Origin: Gammaproteobacteria bacterium
GTDB lineage: Bacteria; Pseudomonadota; Gammaproteobacteria; Pseudomonadales; Halieaceae
NCBI GenBank assembly: GCA_024644535.1
Contig: JAHEKX010000007.1
Coordinates: 138,654-202,653, forward strand
Reading direction: 5' to 3'
DNA: 64,000 nt
Shown here: positions 14,046 through 23,892 of the stretch, one piece after another
How the letters are laid out: every line of letters starts with the position of its first letter
Numbering within the stretch: the stretch's first letter is position 1
Translations under genes and position numbers: made by a program
The notes under the pieces: model-generated
What the model saw: the letters and a program-made list of their open reading frames with translations, nothing else
Told to the model about the DNA's origin: nothing
The model's database searches: none

Positions 14046-14075
14046 CGACAAAGCCGGCCGAGCACGGCTTTGTCG
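14046..14075 (-). terminator. Putative terminator or processing hairpin between sdhB and sucA
   Basis: 11-bp perfect stem cgacaaagccg(14046-14056)/cggctttgtcg(14065-14075), 8-nt loop; followed on the minus strand by taatatttt, a weak U-tract. Confidence 0.55.
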
Positions 14076-14087
14076 CATATATAAGAA

Positions 14088-14795
14088 CTAGATTTCTCGA
14101 GACAACAGCATATTCCGGATGTGACCAATAGCGCGCGTAGGGTTCAAGCCTTTAGGACAGACATTCACACAGTTTTGAATGCCGTGGCATCGAAACACAC
14201 TAAATGGATCGTCTAAGTTCGCCAAACGCTCTTCGGTTGCAGTGTCGCGTGAATCTGCCAAGAACCGATACGACTGTAAAAGTCCGGCAGGGCCAATAAA
14301 CTTATCGGGGTTCCACCAGAAAGAGGGACAGCTGGTCGAACAGCAAGCGCACAAAATACACTCGTACAGCCCGTCCAGTTTCGCCCGATCTTCAGGCGAC
14401 TGCAAACGCTCGATAGCTGGGGCTGGGGTGTTGTTCATCAAATACGGTTGCACTTTTTCGTATTGAGCGTAGAACATGCTCATGTCCACAATAAGATCTC
14501 GGATAACGGGCAAGCCGGGCAAAGGTCGCAATATAAGCTTGTTTTTCTTAACCGTCTCAGACAGAGGGGTAATGCAAGCCAAGCCATTTTTACCATTGAT
14601 ATTCACGCCGTCGGAGCCGCATACGCCCTCGCGACAAGAGCGACGGTAGGTCACAGAAGTGTCCTGCTGTGCTTTGATTAACTCCAAGACATCCAGAACC
14701 ATCAAGTCTTTACCATCGGTATCCACTTGAAATTCCTGCATAAATGGAGCGCTATCCGTTTCTGGATTATAACGATAGATACTAACTTCTAACAT
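14088..14795 (-). CDS. sdhB: Succinate dehydrogenase iron-sulfur subunit
   Basis: RRSCREGVCGSDGVNINGKNGLACIT; CILCACCSTSCPSFWW; CHGIQNCVNVCPKGLNP. Confidence 0.98.
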   Translation of the reverse strand: MLEVSIYRYNPETDSAPFMQEFQVDTDGKDLMVLDVLELIKAQQDTSVTYRRSCREGVCGSDGVNINGKNGLACITPLSETVKKNKLILRPLPGLPVIRDLIVDMSMFYAQYEKVQPYLMNNTPAPAIERLQSPEDRAKLDGLYECILCACCSTSCPSFWWNPDKFIGPAGLLQSYRFLADSRDTATEERLANLDDPFSVFRCHGIQNCVNVCPKGLNPTRAIGHIRNMLLSREI

Positions 14796-14807
14796 TGATG
14801 CGGCCCT

Positions 14808-16577
14808 CTAGTAAGTTCGGATCTTGGGTTCAAATGTAGGCACGGTCTTGGGTTTGAAGTTCACACCGCGTTTGCCCACCGACTTGGAGTCTGGGAAATA
14901 CATCGAGTGACACAACCAATTTGCGTCATCACGATCTTGGAAATCTTCGCGAGCGTGAGCACCGCGACTTTCTTTGCGCTCTTCAGCAGAGATGGCGGTG
15001 GCCTCAGCAACTTCGAACAAGTTTTGTAACTCTAGTGCCTCTATGCGAGCAGTATTGAAGGCGTTTGATTTATCATCAAGCCGCACATTTTCAACACGAG
15101 GGCGTAACTCTTGCAGCTTTTTCACGCCCTCTTGCATGTAGTCGCCGCGGCGGAATACACCGAAATAATTCTGCATGATGCCTTGCATCTCTTTACGAAG
15201 ATCCGCAGTCTTTTCGCCGCCAGTCGATGAATTCAAGCGATTCAACCGCGACATTGCCTGATCAAAGTCAGATTCCGAGGCGTCGCGCATATCAATACCC
15301 TCGCGCAAAGCCGATTCGATGAAAATGCCAGACGCACGACCAAAGACGACCAAGTCGAGCAAGGAATTACCACCGAGCCGATTAGCACCATGCACGGACA
15401 CACACGCAACTTCACCGCAGGCGTACAAGCCAGGAATGATCTGATCGTTACCCTGAGCATCGACGGTAATGGCCTGGCCGTGGACGTTAGTTGGAATACC
15501 ACCCATCATATAGTGACAAGTCGGCACCACGGGAATTGGCACTTTGACCGGATCCGCATGCGCGAAGGTCCGAGACAACTCGCAGATTCCAGGCAGACGA
15601 CTTTCGAGCACCTCTTCGCCTAAGTGGTCTAGCTTAAGGAATACATGGTCTCCCTCGGGACCACAGCCGCGGCCCTCTAGGATTTCCAGCACCATAGAGC
15701 GAGCCACCACATCACGACCCGCCAGGTCTTTGGCGTTGGGCGCATAACGCTCCATGAACCGCTCACCATCCTTATTGATCAAGTAACCGCCTTCACCACG
15801 GCACCCTTCCGTCACCAGCGTTCCGGCACCGTAAATGCCGGTTGGGTGAAACTGCCACATTTCCATATCCTGAACCGGAACGTCGGCACGTAGCGCCATA
15901 CCAACCCCGTCGCCCGTGTTAATGTGTGCATTGGTTGTCGAAGCGTAGATCCGCCCGGCGCCGCCAGTGGCAAATACCGTCGCCTTGGATTTAACGAATA
16001 CCGTCTCGCCTGTCTCCATGCAGATAGCGATAACGCCAACCACTGCCCCATCTTGGTTCTTGACTAGATCTACTGCGAACCATTCATTGAAAAATACGGT
16101 ATTGTTTTTCATGTTGCCCTGATACAGGGTGTGCAGCAGTGCATGACCGGTGCGATCTGCCGCCGCACAGGTACGAGCAGCCTGGCCACCCTCACCAAAA
16201 TTTTTCGACTGACCACCGAAAGGACGCTGATAAATACGACCTTCCTCGGTTCGCGAAAATGGCAAACCCATATGCTCAAGTTCAAAGATGGCCTCGGGAC
16301 CTACGCTGCACATATACTCGATAGCGTCTTGGTCGCCAATATAGTCAGATCCCTTGACGGTGTCGTACATGTGCCAACGCCAATCATCGTTAGGATCCGC
16401 ACTGGCGATAGCGCAAGTAATTCCACCTTGCGCTGACACAGTGTGAGAGCGAGTGGGAAACACTTTAGATATCACCGCCGTTTTGTAGCCAGACTGCGCC
16501 AATTGCAGTGCCGCGCGCATGCCTGCGCCACCACCGCCTACAATCACACCATCAAAAGAAATCGTACGTAAAGCCAT
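14808..16577 (-). CDS. sdhA: Succinate dehydrogenase flavoprotein subunit
   Basis: 589 aa; [54 protein letters not shown]. Confidence 0.98.
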   Translation of the reverse strand: MALRTISFDGVIVGGGGAGMRAALQLAQSGYKTAVISKVFPTRSHTVSAQGGITCAIASADPNDDWRWHMYDTVKGSDYIGDQDAIEYMCSVGPEAIFELEHMGLPFSRTEEGRIYQRPFGGQSKNFGEGGQAARTCAAADRTGHALLHTLYQGNMKNNTVFFNEWFAVDLVKNQDGAVVGVIAICMETGETVFVKSKATVFATGGAGRIYASTTNAHINTGDGVGMALRADVPVQDMEMWQFHPTGIYGAGTLVTEGCRGEGGYLINKDGERFMERYAPNAKDLAGRDVVARSMVLEILEGRGCGPEGDHVFLKLDHLGEEVLESRLPGICELSRTFAHADPVKVPIPVVPTCHYMMGGIPTNVHGQAITVDAQGNDQIIPGLYACGEVACVSVHGANRLGGNSLLDLVVFGRASGIFIESALREGIDMRDASESDFDQAMSRLNRLNSSTGGEKTADLRKEMQGIMQNYFGVFRRGDYMQEGVKKLQELRPRVENVRLDDKSNAFNTARIEALELQNLFEVAEATAISAEERKESRGAHAREDFQDRDDANWLCHSMYFPDSKSVGKRGVNFKPKTVPTFEPKIRTY

Positions 16578-16583
16578 GTCTGA

Positions 16584-16949
16584 TTAACCCCACAAGATCT
16601 GGAAACCCCAGACCATATAAATGAATAACGCAGCACCAATTGCCAACTGTAGTAGAAAACGCAATACATTGCCCTTTGCGCCCATAAGTCGCTCGGTAAC
16701 GTAATCTGACAGTACGCCCCACATGCCGATCCAGGCGTGAAAAATAAGCGAGAATAGCGCGGCTGCGCTAAAAATGCGCACCCAAGTCGTAGCAAACAAC
16801 GCTTGCCACTGACCGTAATCGGTGCCTGCGACCAAGACGTAAGCCAACCAGCCAAAATAAGCGAGCAAAACGACCGAAGTAATCCGCTGGACTAAAAAGT
16901 CGGAAAGGCCATTACGGCCAAAGTTTGTCACTGACGTTACCATATCCAC
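16584..16949 (-). CDS. sdhD: Succinate dehydrogenase membrane anchor subunit
   Basis: 121 aa; DFLVQRITSVVLLAYFGWL, HAWIGMWGVLSDYV; overlaps sdhC by 13 bp. Confidence 0.93.
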   Translation of the reverse strand: MDMVTSVTNFGRNGLSDFLVQRITSVVLLAYFGWLAYVLVAGTDYGQWQALFATTWVRIFSAAALFSLIFHAWIGMWGVLSDYVTERLMGAKGNVLRFLLQLAIGAALFIYMVWGFQILWG

Positions 16950-17311
16950 AACCCCGCTAATGCAATCATCACCACCGAGACTAAGAAGGTAATTCGAGAT
17001 CCTAGAACCCCTCCCTCATAGGTCTCGCCGTACCCCATATCCATAATTAAATGTTTCACGCCAGCGACTGAGTGGTAAATCAAGCCAGCGAGCACTGCCC
17101 AAACCACCATCTTAGCTGGCAATGAGTCAAGCATGACCGCTATGGACGCAAACCCCTCGGCTGAGCTCAAGCTGAGATCGAGCGCGTAGATCATGACTCC
17201 GATCGCGACAAACAAAAACACACCAGAAATACGGTGTAAAATTGAGGCGTATGCGGTAATCGGCAGTTTGATTGTGGCAATATCAAGATTGACCGGACGA
17301 GTATCTTTCAC
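16937..17311 (-). CDS. sdhC: Succinate dehydrogenase cytochrome b556 subunit
   Basis: VKDTRPVNLDIATIKLPITAYASILHRISGVFLF; GTG start at 17311 behind GGGGGA preferred over the track start at 17335. Confidence 0.92.
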   Translation of the reverse strand: MKDTRPVNLDIATIKLPITAYASILHRISGVFLFVAIGVMIYALDLSLSSAEGFASIAVMLDSLPAKMVVWAVLAGLIYHSVAGVKHLIMDMGYGETYEGGVLGSRITFLVSVVMIALAGLWIW

Positions 17312-17417
17312 TAACGAATCCCCCTGAATGCCCATGCAGGCACTGAGCTATGTCCATGATTCGAGCCAATAGCGACGCTATTATCGACAAGAATGCGGAC
17401 CCCAAAAAAGCGTCGGA

Positions 17418-17446
17418 ATTATAGGTACATACGTTATTAATTACAA
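17418..17446 (-). promoter_or_regulatory. Putative sigma70 promoter of the sdh operon
   Basis: Minus strand TTGTAA (17446-17441) - 17 nt - TATAAT (17423-17418). Confidence 0.6.
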
Positions 17447-17509
17447 ACCTTACCACCAAGGCATTACGAAAAATGCGATTGAACTTTAGTCGATATTGAT
17501 TATCGCGAA

Positions 17510-17537
17510 TTGACAAATCGAGGGCATTCTCTATAGT
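17510..17537 (+). promoter_or_regulatory. Putative sigma70 promoter of gltA
   Basis: TTGACA (17510-17515) - 16 nt - TATAGT (17532-17537), 35 nt before the gltA ATG. Confidence 0.7.
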
Positions 17538-17572
17538 TAGCCCTCCACAGTTTTGCACTTAGGACCTTCGCT

Positions 17573-18859
17573 ATGAGTGAGAAGAAAGCCTCTTTATACA
17601 TTGATGGGGCCACAGACAGTATCGACCTGCCTATTTACGCAGGCACCATTGGCCCTGACGTGATAGACGTTGGTCAGCTAACAGGCAAAGGCTATTTTAC
17701 GTATGACCCCGGATTTGTGTCGACGGCCGCTTGTGAGTCAGCTATAACCTACATTGATGGAGGCAAAGGTGTTTTGTTACACCGCGGCTACCCCATCGAA
17801 CAACTCGCTGAACAATCGGATTACTTAGAAACATGCTTCTTACTTCTTAATGGAGAGCTTCCCACCAAAGAAGAGCGTGAGGATTTCGTCAACACGGTCA
17901 AAAACCATACAATGGTGCACGATCAGGTCTCTACCTTTTTCAAAGGCTTCCGCCGCGACGCCCACCCCATGGCCATCATGTGCGGTGTTGTAGGGGCTCT
18001 TTCAGCGTTTTACCACGACTCATTAGAAATCAGTAACGAGCAGCACCGCCGCATCGCCGCTTTCCGTTTGATAGCTAAAATGCCCACGCTTGCGGCTATG
18101 AGCTACAAGTACTCTATAGGCATGCCGTTCATGTACCCTGATAACAGCATGAGTTATTCCGAAAACTTCTTACATATGATGTTCGGTAACCCTTGCGAAC
18201 CCAGTAAAATCAGCCCTGTGCTTGCCAAAGCAATGGACAAGATCTTTTTATTACACGCGGACCACGAGCAGAACGCGTCAACATCAACCGTCAGGTTGGC
18301 AGGTTCCTCGGGCGCTAACCCATTCGCCTGCATCGCGGCAGGCATTGCTGCTCTTTGGGGCCCGAGCCACGGCGGTGCTAACGAAGCTGTACTAGACATG
18401 CTTAACGAAATTGGTGATGTATCGCGTATTGACGAGTTTGTTACGCGCGCGAAAGATAAAGATGATCCATTCCGCTTAATGGGCTTTGGTCACCGTGTGT
18501 ACAAAAATTTTGATCCTCGCGCGAAAGTCATGAAACAAACCGCTGACGAAGTTTTAAAAGAGCTCGGTGTTAGTGACCCGCTCTTGGCAATCGCTAAGCG
18601 TTTGGAAGAGATCGCGCTGGAAGATGAGTATTTTGTCCAGAAAAAGCTGTACCCGAATGTCGATTTCTACTCGGGCATCATTCTCAAAGCAATGGGAATT
18701 CCAACCAGCATGTTTACCGTTATTTTCGCTGTAGGCCGCACCGTAGGGTGGATTGCTCACTGGAACGAAATGATCAGCGGTAGTTACCGCATTGGTCGTC
18801 CGCGTCAGCTCTATACAGGCTATGCCCAGCGCGACTACGAAAATATAGCCAGCCGCTAA
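17573..18859 (+). CDS. gltA: Citrate synthase (type II)
   Basis: 428 aa; [74 protein letters not shown]. Confidence 0.98.
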   Translation: MSEKKASLYIDGATDSIDLPIYAGTIGPDVIDVGQLTGKGYFTYDPGFVSTAACESAITYIDGGKGVLLHRGYPIEQLAEQSDYLETCFLLLNGELPTKEEREDFVNTVKNHTMVHDQVSTFFKGFRRDAHPMAIMCGVVGALSAFYHDSLEISNEQHRRIAAFRLIAKMPTLAAMSYKYSIGMPFMYPDNSMSYSENFLHMMFGNPCEPSKISPVLAKAMDKIFLLHADHEQNASTSTVRLAGSSGANPFACIAAGIAALWGPSHGGANEAVLDMLNEIGDVSRIDEFVTRAKDKDDPFRLMGFGHRVYKNFDPRAKVMKQTADEVLKELGVSDPLLAIAKRLEEIALEDEYFVQKKLYPNVDFYSGIILKAMGIPTSMFTVIFAVGRTVGWIAHWNEMISGSYRIGRPRQLYTGYAQRDYENIASR

Positions 18860-18895
18860 GCAAGACGCTATTTAAAACAACAATAAGGATCTTGT

Positions 18896-20011
18896 ATGCA
18901 AGGGATTGCGATTACTGGGACGGGGTTATTCACACCGTCCCAATCTATTTCCAATGACGAGCTGGTCGCCGCATTCAACAAGTATGTAGACCTGCACAAC
19001 GAAGCGAATGCAAACGCTATAGCTGATGGGACATTAGCTTCATTGGCTCATTCTTCCCCAGAATTCATAGCTAAGGCATCCGGCATACAATCTCGTTACG
19101 TCATTGATAAATCTGGAATATTGGACCCTACACGTTTAGTCCCACGCATACCCGAACGCCCTAACGATGAGGCATCGTTACAATGTGAAATGGCTGTAGC
19201 GGCCGCCAAGGAAGCTATGTTGGCCGCAAATTGCGGGCCAGAAGATATCGACGCGGTTATTGTGGCCTGTTCTAATTTGCAGCGACCCTACCCCGCAGTA
19301 GCCATAGAGGTTCAGGCAGCCCTTGGAATAGCGGGCTTTGCGTTTGATATGAATGTCGCATGTTCGAGTGCAACTTTTGGTATCGCGCAGGCCAGTGGTG
19401 TGATTCGCGATGGACTGGCAAAACGTGTATTGATGGTTAACCCTGAAATTTGCAGCGGCCATTTGAATTTTGCTGACCGCGATTCGCATTTCATTTTTGG
19501 TGATGTGTGTACAGCCGTTGTCATTGAGGACGCGGCACTTAAGACTAGCGGTTTTTTGGTGCGCGATATCAAATTAAAAACGATGTTTTCGAACAACATT
19601 CGTAATAATTTTGGATTTTTGAATCGAGCAGCCGAAGATGGAGTTGGGCAACCCGACAAACTGTTCATCCAAGAGGGCCGCAAAGTCTTTAAGGAAGTGT
19701 GCCCTGCGGTTGCCAATCTCATATCGGAGCAACTCCAAGCACTTGACCTGCCCGCCAATGGGCTAAAACGAATGTGGCTTCACCAAGCAAATCTGAACAT
19801 GAATGATCTGATTGCACGCAAGGTCTTGGGCCGCCAGCCCTCACTTGATGAAGCTCCTGTCATACTTGATGAGTACGCCAATACCAGCTCAGCCGGATCG
19901 GTTATCGCGTTCCACAAACACCAAGCCGATTTACAGAGCGGTGATGTGGGAATATTGTGCTCCTTCGGTGCGGGCTACAGTATTGGCAGTGTTGTCTTAG
20001 AGAAGCGATAG
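18896..20011 (+). CDS. Beta-ketoacyl-ACP synthase III, long FabH-like (Pseudomonas PA3286-type)
   Basis: 371 aa; [14 protein letters not shown] active-site Cys, [15 protein letters not shown] His, [15 protein letters not shown] Asn; long N-terminal insertion ([16 protein letters not shown]). Confidence 0.88.
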   Translation: MQGIAITGTGLFTPSQSISNDELVAAFNKYVDLHNEANANAIADGTLASLAHSSPEFIAKASGIQSRYVIDKSGILDPTRLVPRIPERPNDEASLQCEMAVAAAKEAMLAANCGPEDIDAVIVACSNLQRPYPAVAIEVQAALGIAGFAFDMNVACSSATFGIAQASGVIRDGLAKRVLMVNPEICSGHLNFADRDSHFIFGDVCTAVVIEDAALKTSGFLVRDIKLKTMFSNNIRNNFGFLNRAAEDGVGQPDKLFIQEGRKVFKEVCPAVANLISEQLQALDLPANGLKRMWLHQANLNMNDLIARKVLGRQPSLDEAPVILDEYANTSSAGSVIAFHKHQADLQSGDVGILCSFGAGYSIGSVVLEKR

Positions 20012-21049
20012 AGCTTGCAGCAAGGCGCGCACCTCTTCTGAAGAGCCAACGGTAATTCTGAGCCAGTCGTTTAAGCGCGGCTTGTTAAAGTGGCGTACCA
20101 GGATATTCTGCTCTCGCAGTAGGCTCTGCCACTCCTCCCCGGACTTACGCTGATTTTTTGCTAACACAAAATTGGCGGACGATGGCAGGACCTCAAACCC
20201 CAGTTCGACAAGTCCTTGAATGAGCTGTTGTCGAGCCTCAATAACTGCTGAAACTGTCTCTCGAAAATACCTTTCGTCTTGCACCGAGGCCAGCGCACCC
20301 GCCTGAGCAATGGCATCTATGGGGTATGAGTTAAAGCTGTCTTTGATTCTGAGCAAACCTTCAATTAACTCTGAACTCCCCACTGCGTAACCCACCCGCA
20401 AGCCCGCCAGCCCACGAGACTTCGACATCGTTCGAATAATGAGCAGATTATCGAAAGCCTGCAATAGCTCAATGGCCGTTTCAGTACCGTAGTCTACATA
20501 GGCCTCGTCGACGACAACCACAGTGTCAGGAAAGCGACGGAGCAACGTTTCAATTTGTGAACGCGATGCAGCAATACCTGTTGGTGCATTTGGGTTCGGA
20601 AAAATAATACCCCCAACATCCGCTGGAATTTCGTCGAAAGGTATCTCGTAGGAAGTATCGACCGCTAGCACCTGTGTTTGGATCTCAAATAATTGCGCCC
20701 ACACGGGGTAAAAGCTATACGATATATCGGGGAAACACAAAGCACCCTTGCCACAAAAGAATGCTTTAAAGGCAAAACCAAGGACCTCATCGGAACCGTT
20801 GCCCACGAATACCTGCGCTACATCTACAGCGTGATATTCGGCGAGCGCTTGCCGCAGTACAGATGACGACGGGTCTGGATAACGTCGCAACTGATCCCCA
20901 CTAACGTCCCTCATGGCTTGCAAGGCAATCGGCGATGGCGGATACGGGCTCTCGTTGGTGTTAAGCTTGAGTAAGCCCTGGCGGCTTGACTGCTCGCCCG
21001 GCACATAGGGCTGTAAAGCCTCTACCCCTTCACTCCAAAAACGACTCAT
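19997..21049 (-). CDS. hisC: Histidinol-phosphate aminotransferase
   Basis: 350 aa; [48 protein letters not shown]. Confidence 0.95.
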   Translation of the reverse strand: MSRFWSEGVEALQPYVPGEQSSRQGLLKLNTNESPYPPSPIALQAMRDVSGDQLRRYPDPSSSVLRQALAEYHAVDVAQVFVGNGSDEVLGFAFKAFFCGKGALCFPDISYSFYPVWAQLFEIQTQVLAVDTSYEIPFDEIPADVGGIIFPNPNAPTGIAASRSQIETLLRRFPDTVVVVDEAYVDYGTETAIELLQAFDNLLIIRTMSKSRGLAGLRVGYAVGSSELIEGLLRIKDSFNSYPIDAIAQAGALASVQDERYFRETVSAVIEARQQLIQGLVELGFEVLPSSANFVLAKNQRKSGEEWQSLLREQNILVRHFNKPRLNDWLRITVGSSEEVRALLQALSLL

Positions 21050-21071
21050 TGTGTTTCCTTTACTTATATCG

Positions 21072-21782
21072 CTAAGACAGAATTGGCATCTCGCCCGCCG
21101 TCAAATGGCGCACATCCTGGCCTTTTACCATGTATATAACCTGCTCGCCAACATTGCTCGCATGGTCACCAATGCGCTCAAGTGCTTTTAACGCCCACAG
21201 TTCTTTCACTACGGTGCTAATTGACTGAGGCGCATCTTGCATGTGCTTAATTAACGCTTGCATTGCTTCAGCGTAGAGCGAATCCAGTGAAGCATCTTCC
21301 CGCACGACTTGCAGCGCTAGCCCCACATCAGATCTTGCCAACGCATCCAGCGATTGCCGCAAGGTTCTCATGACAGGGCGTGCAAGCTGCCGCAATTGCA
21401 CAAATTGACTACCCGAGTCGCTACTTTCGACAATGACCCTCGCTTGGCGCGCAATTTTAGCAGCTTCGTCCCCGACTCGCTCTAGGTCTAGGTTGATTTT
21501 TAGTACCGCCAACACCAAACGCAAGTCACTTGCTGCAGGCTGTCTGCGCGCTAGAATTCTCGCGCATTCTTGATCTATACGGCGCTCGAGCTCGTTCACT
21601 AACCTATCGTTAGCGATGACCTCTAGAGCTTTAGCACTATTTTTTTCCAGCAGCGCTGCCATCGCGAGAGTTAATTGAGACTCTACCAATCCGCCCATCG
21701 CAAGGATATCATTTTTAAGGGTCTCTAACTCGTTATTGAACTGACCGGAAATGTGTTGCTTTTGATGATCGTGTCCTAACAT
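21072..21782 (-). CDS. phoU: Phosphate signalling complex protein PhoU
   Basis: MLGHDHQKQHISGQFNNELETLKNDILAMGGLVESQL; IGDHASNVGEQVIYMVKGQDVRH. Confidence 0.97.
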   Translation of the reverse strand: MLGHDHQKQHISGQFNNELETLKNDILAMGGLVESQLTLAMAALLEKNSAKALEVIANDRLVNELERRIDQECARILARRQPAASDLRLVLAVLKINLDLERVGDEAAKIARQARVIVESSDSGSQFVQLRQLARPVMRTLRQSLDALARSDVGLALQVVREDASLDSLYAEAMQALIKHMQDAPQSISTVVKELWALKALERIGDHASNVGEQVIYMVKGQDVRHLTAGEMPILS

Positions 21783-21794
21783 TAATTACTCCAA

Positions 21795-22568
21795 TCAGCC
21801 GTATCGGCCCGTAATATAGTCTTCTGTACGCATCTCTCGAGGGTTAGTAAACAAGGTAGTCGTATTGTCGTACTCTACAATCGTGCCATCGTGCATGAAT
21901 GCAGCCCAATCTGAAACTCTGGCCGCCTGCTGCATATTGTGTGTAACAACAACAATAGTGAAGTTTTGTTTAAGACGGTAGATCAGTTCTTCAATGCGCA
22001 AGGTTGAGATTGGATCTAACGAAGATGCAGGCTCGTCCAACAACAACACTTCGGGCTCAACCGCTATGGCTCGAGCAATCACTAAACGTTGCTGCTGCCC
22101 CCCTGATAGCAGCGCTGCTTGGGTATCTAGCCGGTCGCGGACTTCGTCCCATAGCGCGGCAGCAACCAGTGCTTGCTCAACTTTTTCTTGCAGAACGCGC
22201 GGCGATTTTTCACCTGACAAACGTAATCCATATGCGACGTTTTCAAAGATCGACATTGGGAACGGATTAGGCTTTTGGAACACCATCCCAATACGTTGCC
22301 GCAAGACGGTAGGATCGACGCGAGCACCGAAAATGGACTCGCCTTCAAACAAAATATCGCCTGTAATGCGTACTTTTGGTGTCAACTCCACTAAGCGATT
22401 TAGACAGCGCAACAAGCTTGATTTACCGCTACCAGAGGCCCCAATTATGGCCGTGACAGCGTTCCGTTCTAGAGATAACTGCACATTATTGAGAACCGCT
22501 CGATCTGGCCCGTAACTTAAGGCTAAATCTTTAATCTCGATGATCGGTGCACTCATGACATTGTCCAT
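21795..22568 (-). CDS. pstB: Phosphate ABC transporter ATP-binding protein
   Basis: Walker [70 protein letters not shown]. Confidence 0.97.
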   Translation of the reverse strand: MDNVMSAPIIEIKDLALSYGPDRAVLNNVQLSLERNAVTAIIGASGSGKSSLLRCLNRLVELTPKVRITGDILFEGESIFGARVDPTVLRQRIGMVFQKPNPFPMSIFENVAYGLRLSGEKSPRVLQEKVEQALVAAALWDEVRDRLDTQAALLSGGQQQRLVIARAIAVEPEVLLLDEPASSLDPISTLRIEELIYRLKQNFTIVVVTHNMQQAARVSDWAAFMHDGTIVEYDNTTTLFTNPREMRTEDYITGRYG

Positions 22569-22569
22569 T

Positions 22570-23892
22570 TCAACGCAGTAAGTTTTGATAACGACGATTT
22601 AAATGATTTCGGAGCAGGACGGCTAGCGCATTAAGTGCAACCACGATCACAAATAATACTACAGCGGTGGCATAGACCCTTGCCTGCACTAGACTACTAT
22701 CAAGACTCTGAAAGCCAAGGTCGTAAATTTGGTGCCCTAAGTGCATAAACTTTTGATCCAAGGCTAGGAAAGGAAACTCCGCTTTAAGCGGCAGGGTCGG
22801 CGCATACTCTACCACGCCAACGAGCATAAGCGGCGCAACTTCGCCAGCCGCTCTGGCAATCGCAAGAATTAATCCAGTCATCATTGCTGGCGCCGTAAGT
22901 GGCAATACTAATTTTATTAAAGTCTCTGCGCGCGTCGCACCTAAAGCATAGCTCGCTTCCACAATAGACCTTGGAATGCGCGACATCCCCTCCTCAGTCG
23001 CAACGATCACAACCGGTAAAGTCAGTAAAGCCAGGGTTAGCGACGCCCACATCAATCCCGGCTCACCAAAAGTCGGCGCGGGTAACGAATCACTGTAAAA
23101 CAGACGGTCTAGCTCACCGCCTACTCCGTAGACGAATAGCCCTAGGCCAAATACGCCGTAAATAACACTGGGTATAGCCGCTAAGTTATGGACCCCAGCG
23201 CGAACCAAACGGGTGGGATAACCGTTGCCCGCAAACTCATGTAAATACACAGCAGCCAGCACACCCAGAGGCATGACAAAAACTGTCATCAAAAATACCA
23301 TGACAACTGTCCCGACCAGTGCTGGATAAACGCCACCTGCCCCAGCGCCTGTCTCATGCCCCAGGGTCAGAAACCGTGCAATATTCTTCGCCGCAATAGA
23401 CCATGCTTCCGTGCGCGTAAGTTGATTGGGAAAATACCAATAATCCACCTCACTAAGAGCATAGCGATAGATCTCACCACGACTACTCATCAGTTCCAAC
23501 ACATCCTCATTCAAGGCCTTGTAGTATCCTAAAATTCTACCTTCAACGTGGTGTTGAACCAAGATCGCGGATTGGGGCTTGCTTCTGATTACATCACCAC
23601 TCCGCCGATCTAACCTCAGCAACCTTACCTCGGTCGACACTAGGGCGCCTTGATCGATAAGCACGGCGGAGTCATCGCGATAAATTGCGAGACCTACAAC
23701 GGAATTCTCGATAGAGCTTTGGGTCCATTGATAGACCGGCATTGGCCACCATTGCGGCTTAGCTTGCTGCAATAACAAAGCCAACATAGAAACCAACCCC
23801 GCCAGAGCCAGCACTAAGGCACCCGCGCAAAAGAACATAACCGCGTCGTCAAAGCGCCACCTAGAAGCTTGCTTGCTAAGCCGGCTCGTCAT
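22570..23892 (-). CDS. pstA: Phosphate ABC transporter permease PstA (long form)
   Basis: 440 aa; C-terminal permease domain [35 protein letters not shown]; extra soluble segment after TM1. Confidence 0.94.
   Translation of the reverse strand: MTSRLSKQASRWRFDDAVMFFCAGALVLALAGLVSMLALLLQQAKPQWWPMPVYQWTQSSIENSVVGLAIYRDDSAVLIDQGALVSTEVRLLRLDRRSGDVIRSKPQSAILVQHHVEGRILGYYKALNEDVLELMSSRGEIYRYALSEVDYWYFPNQLTRTEAWSIAAKNIARFLTLGHETGAGAGGVYPALVGTVVMVFLMTVFVMPLGVLAAVYLHEFAGNGYPTRLVRAGVHNLAAIPSVIYGVFGLGLFVYGVGGELDRLFYSDSLPAPTFGEPGLMWASLTLALLTLPVVIVATEEGMSRIPRSIVEASYALGATRAETLIKLVLPLTAPAMMTGLILAIARAAGEVAPLMLVGVVEYAPTLPLKAEFPFLALDQKFMHLGHQIYDLGFQSLDSSLVQARVYATAVVLFVIVVALNALAVLLRNHLNRRYQNLLR

Noticed and set aside
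17283-17558. 91-aa minus ORF upstream of sdhC
   Set aside because: It spans the sdh and gltA promoter elements and overlaps the sdhC 5' end out of frame; no recognisable domain.
21994-22515. 173-aa plus ORF antisense to pstB
   Set aside because: Shadow ORF opposite a canonical ABC ATPase; no domain.
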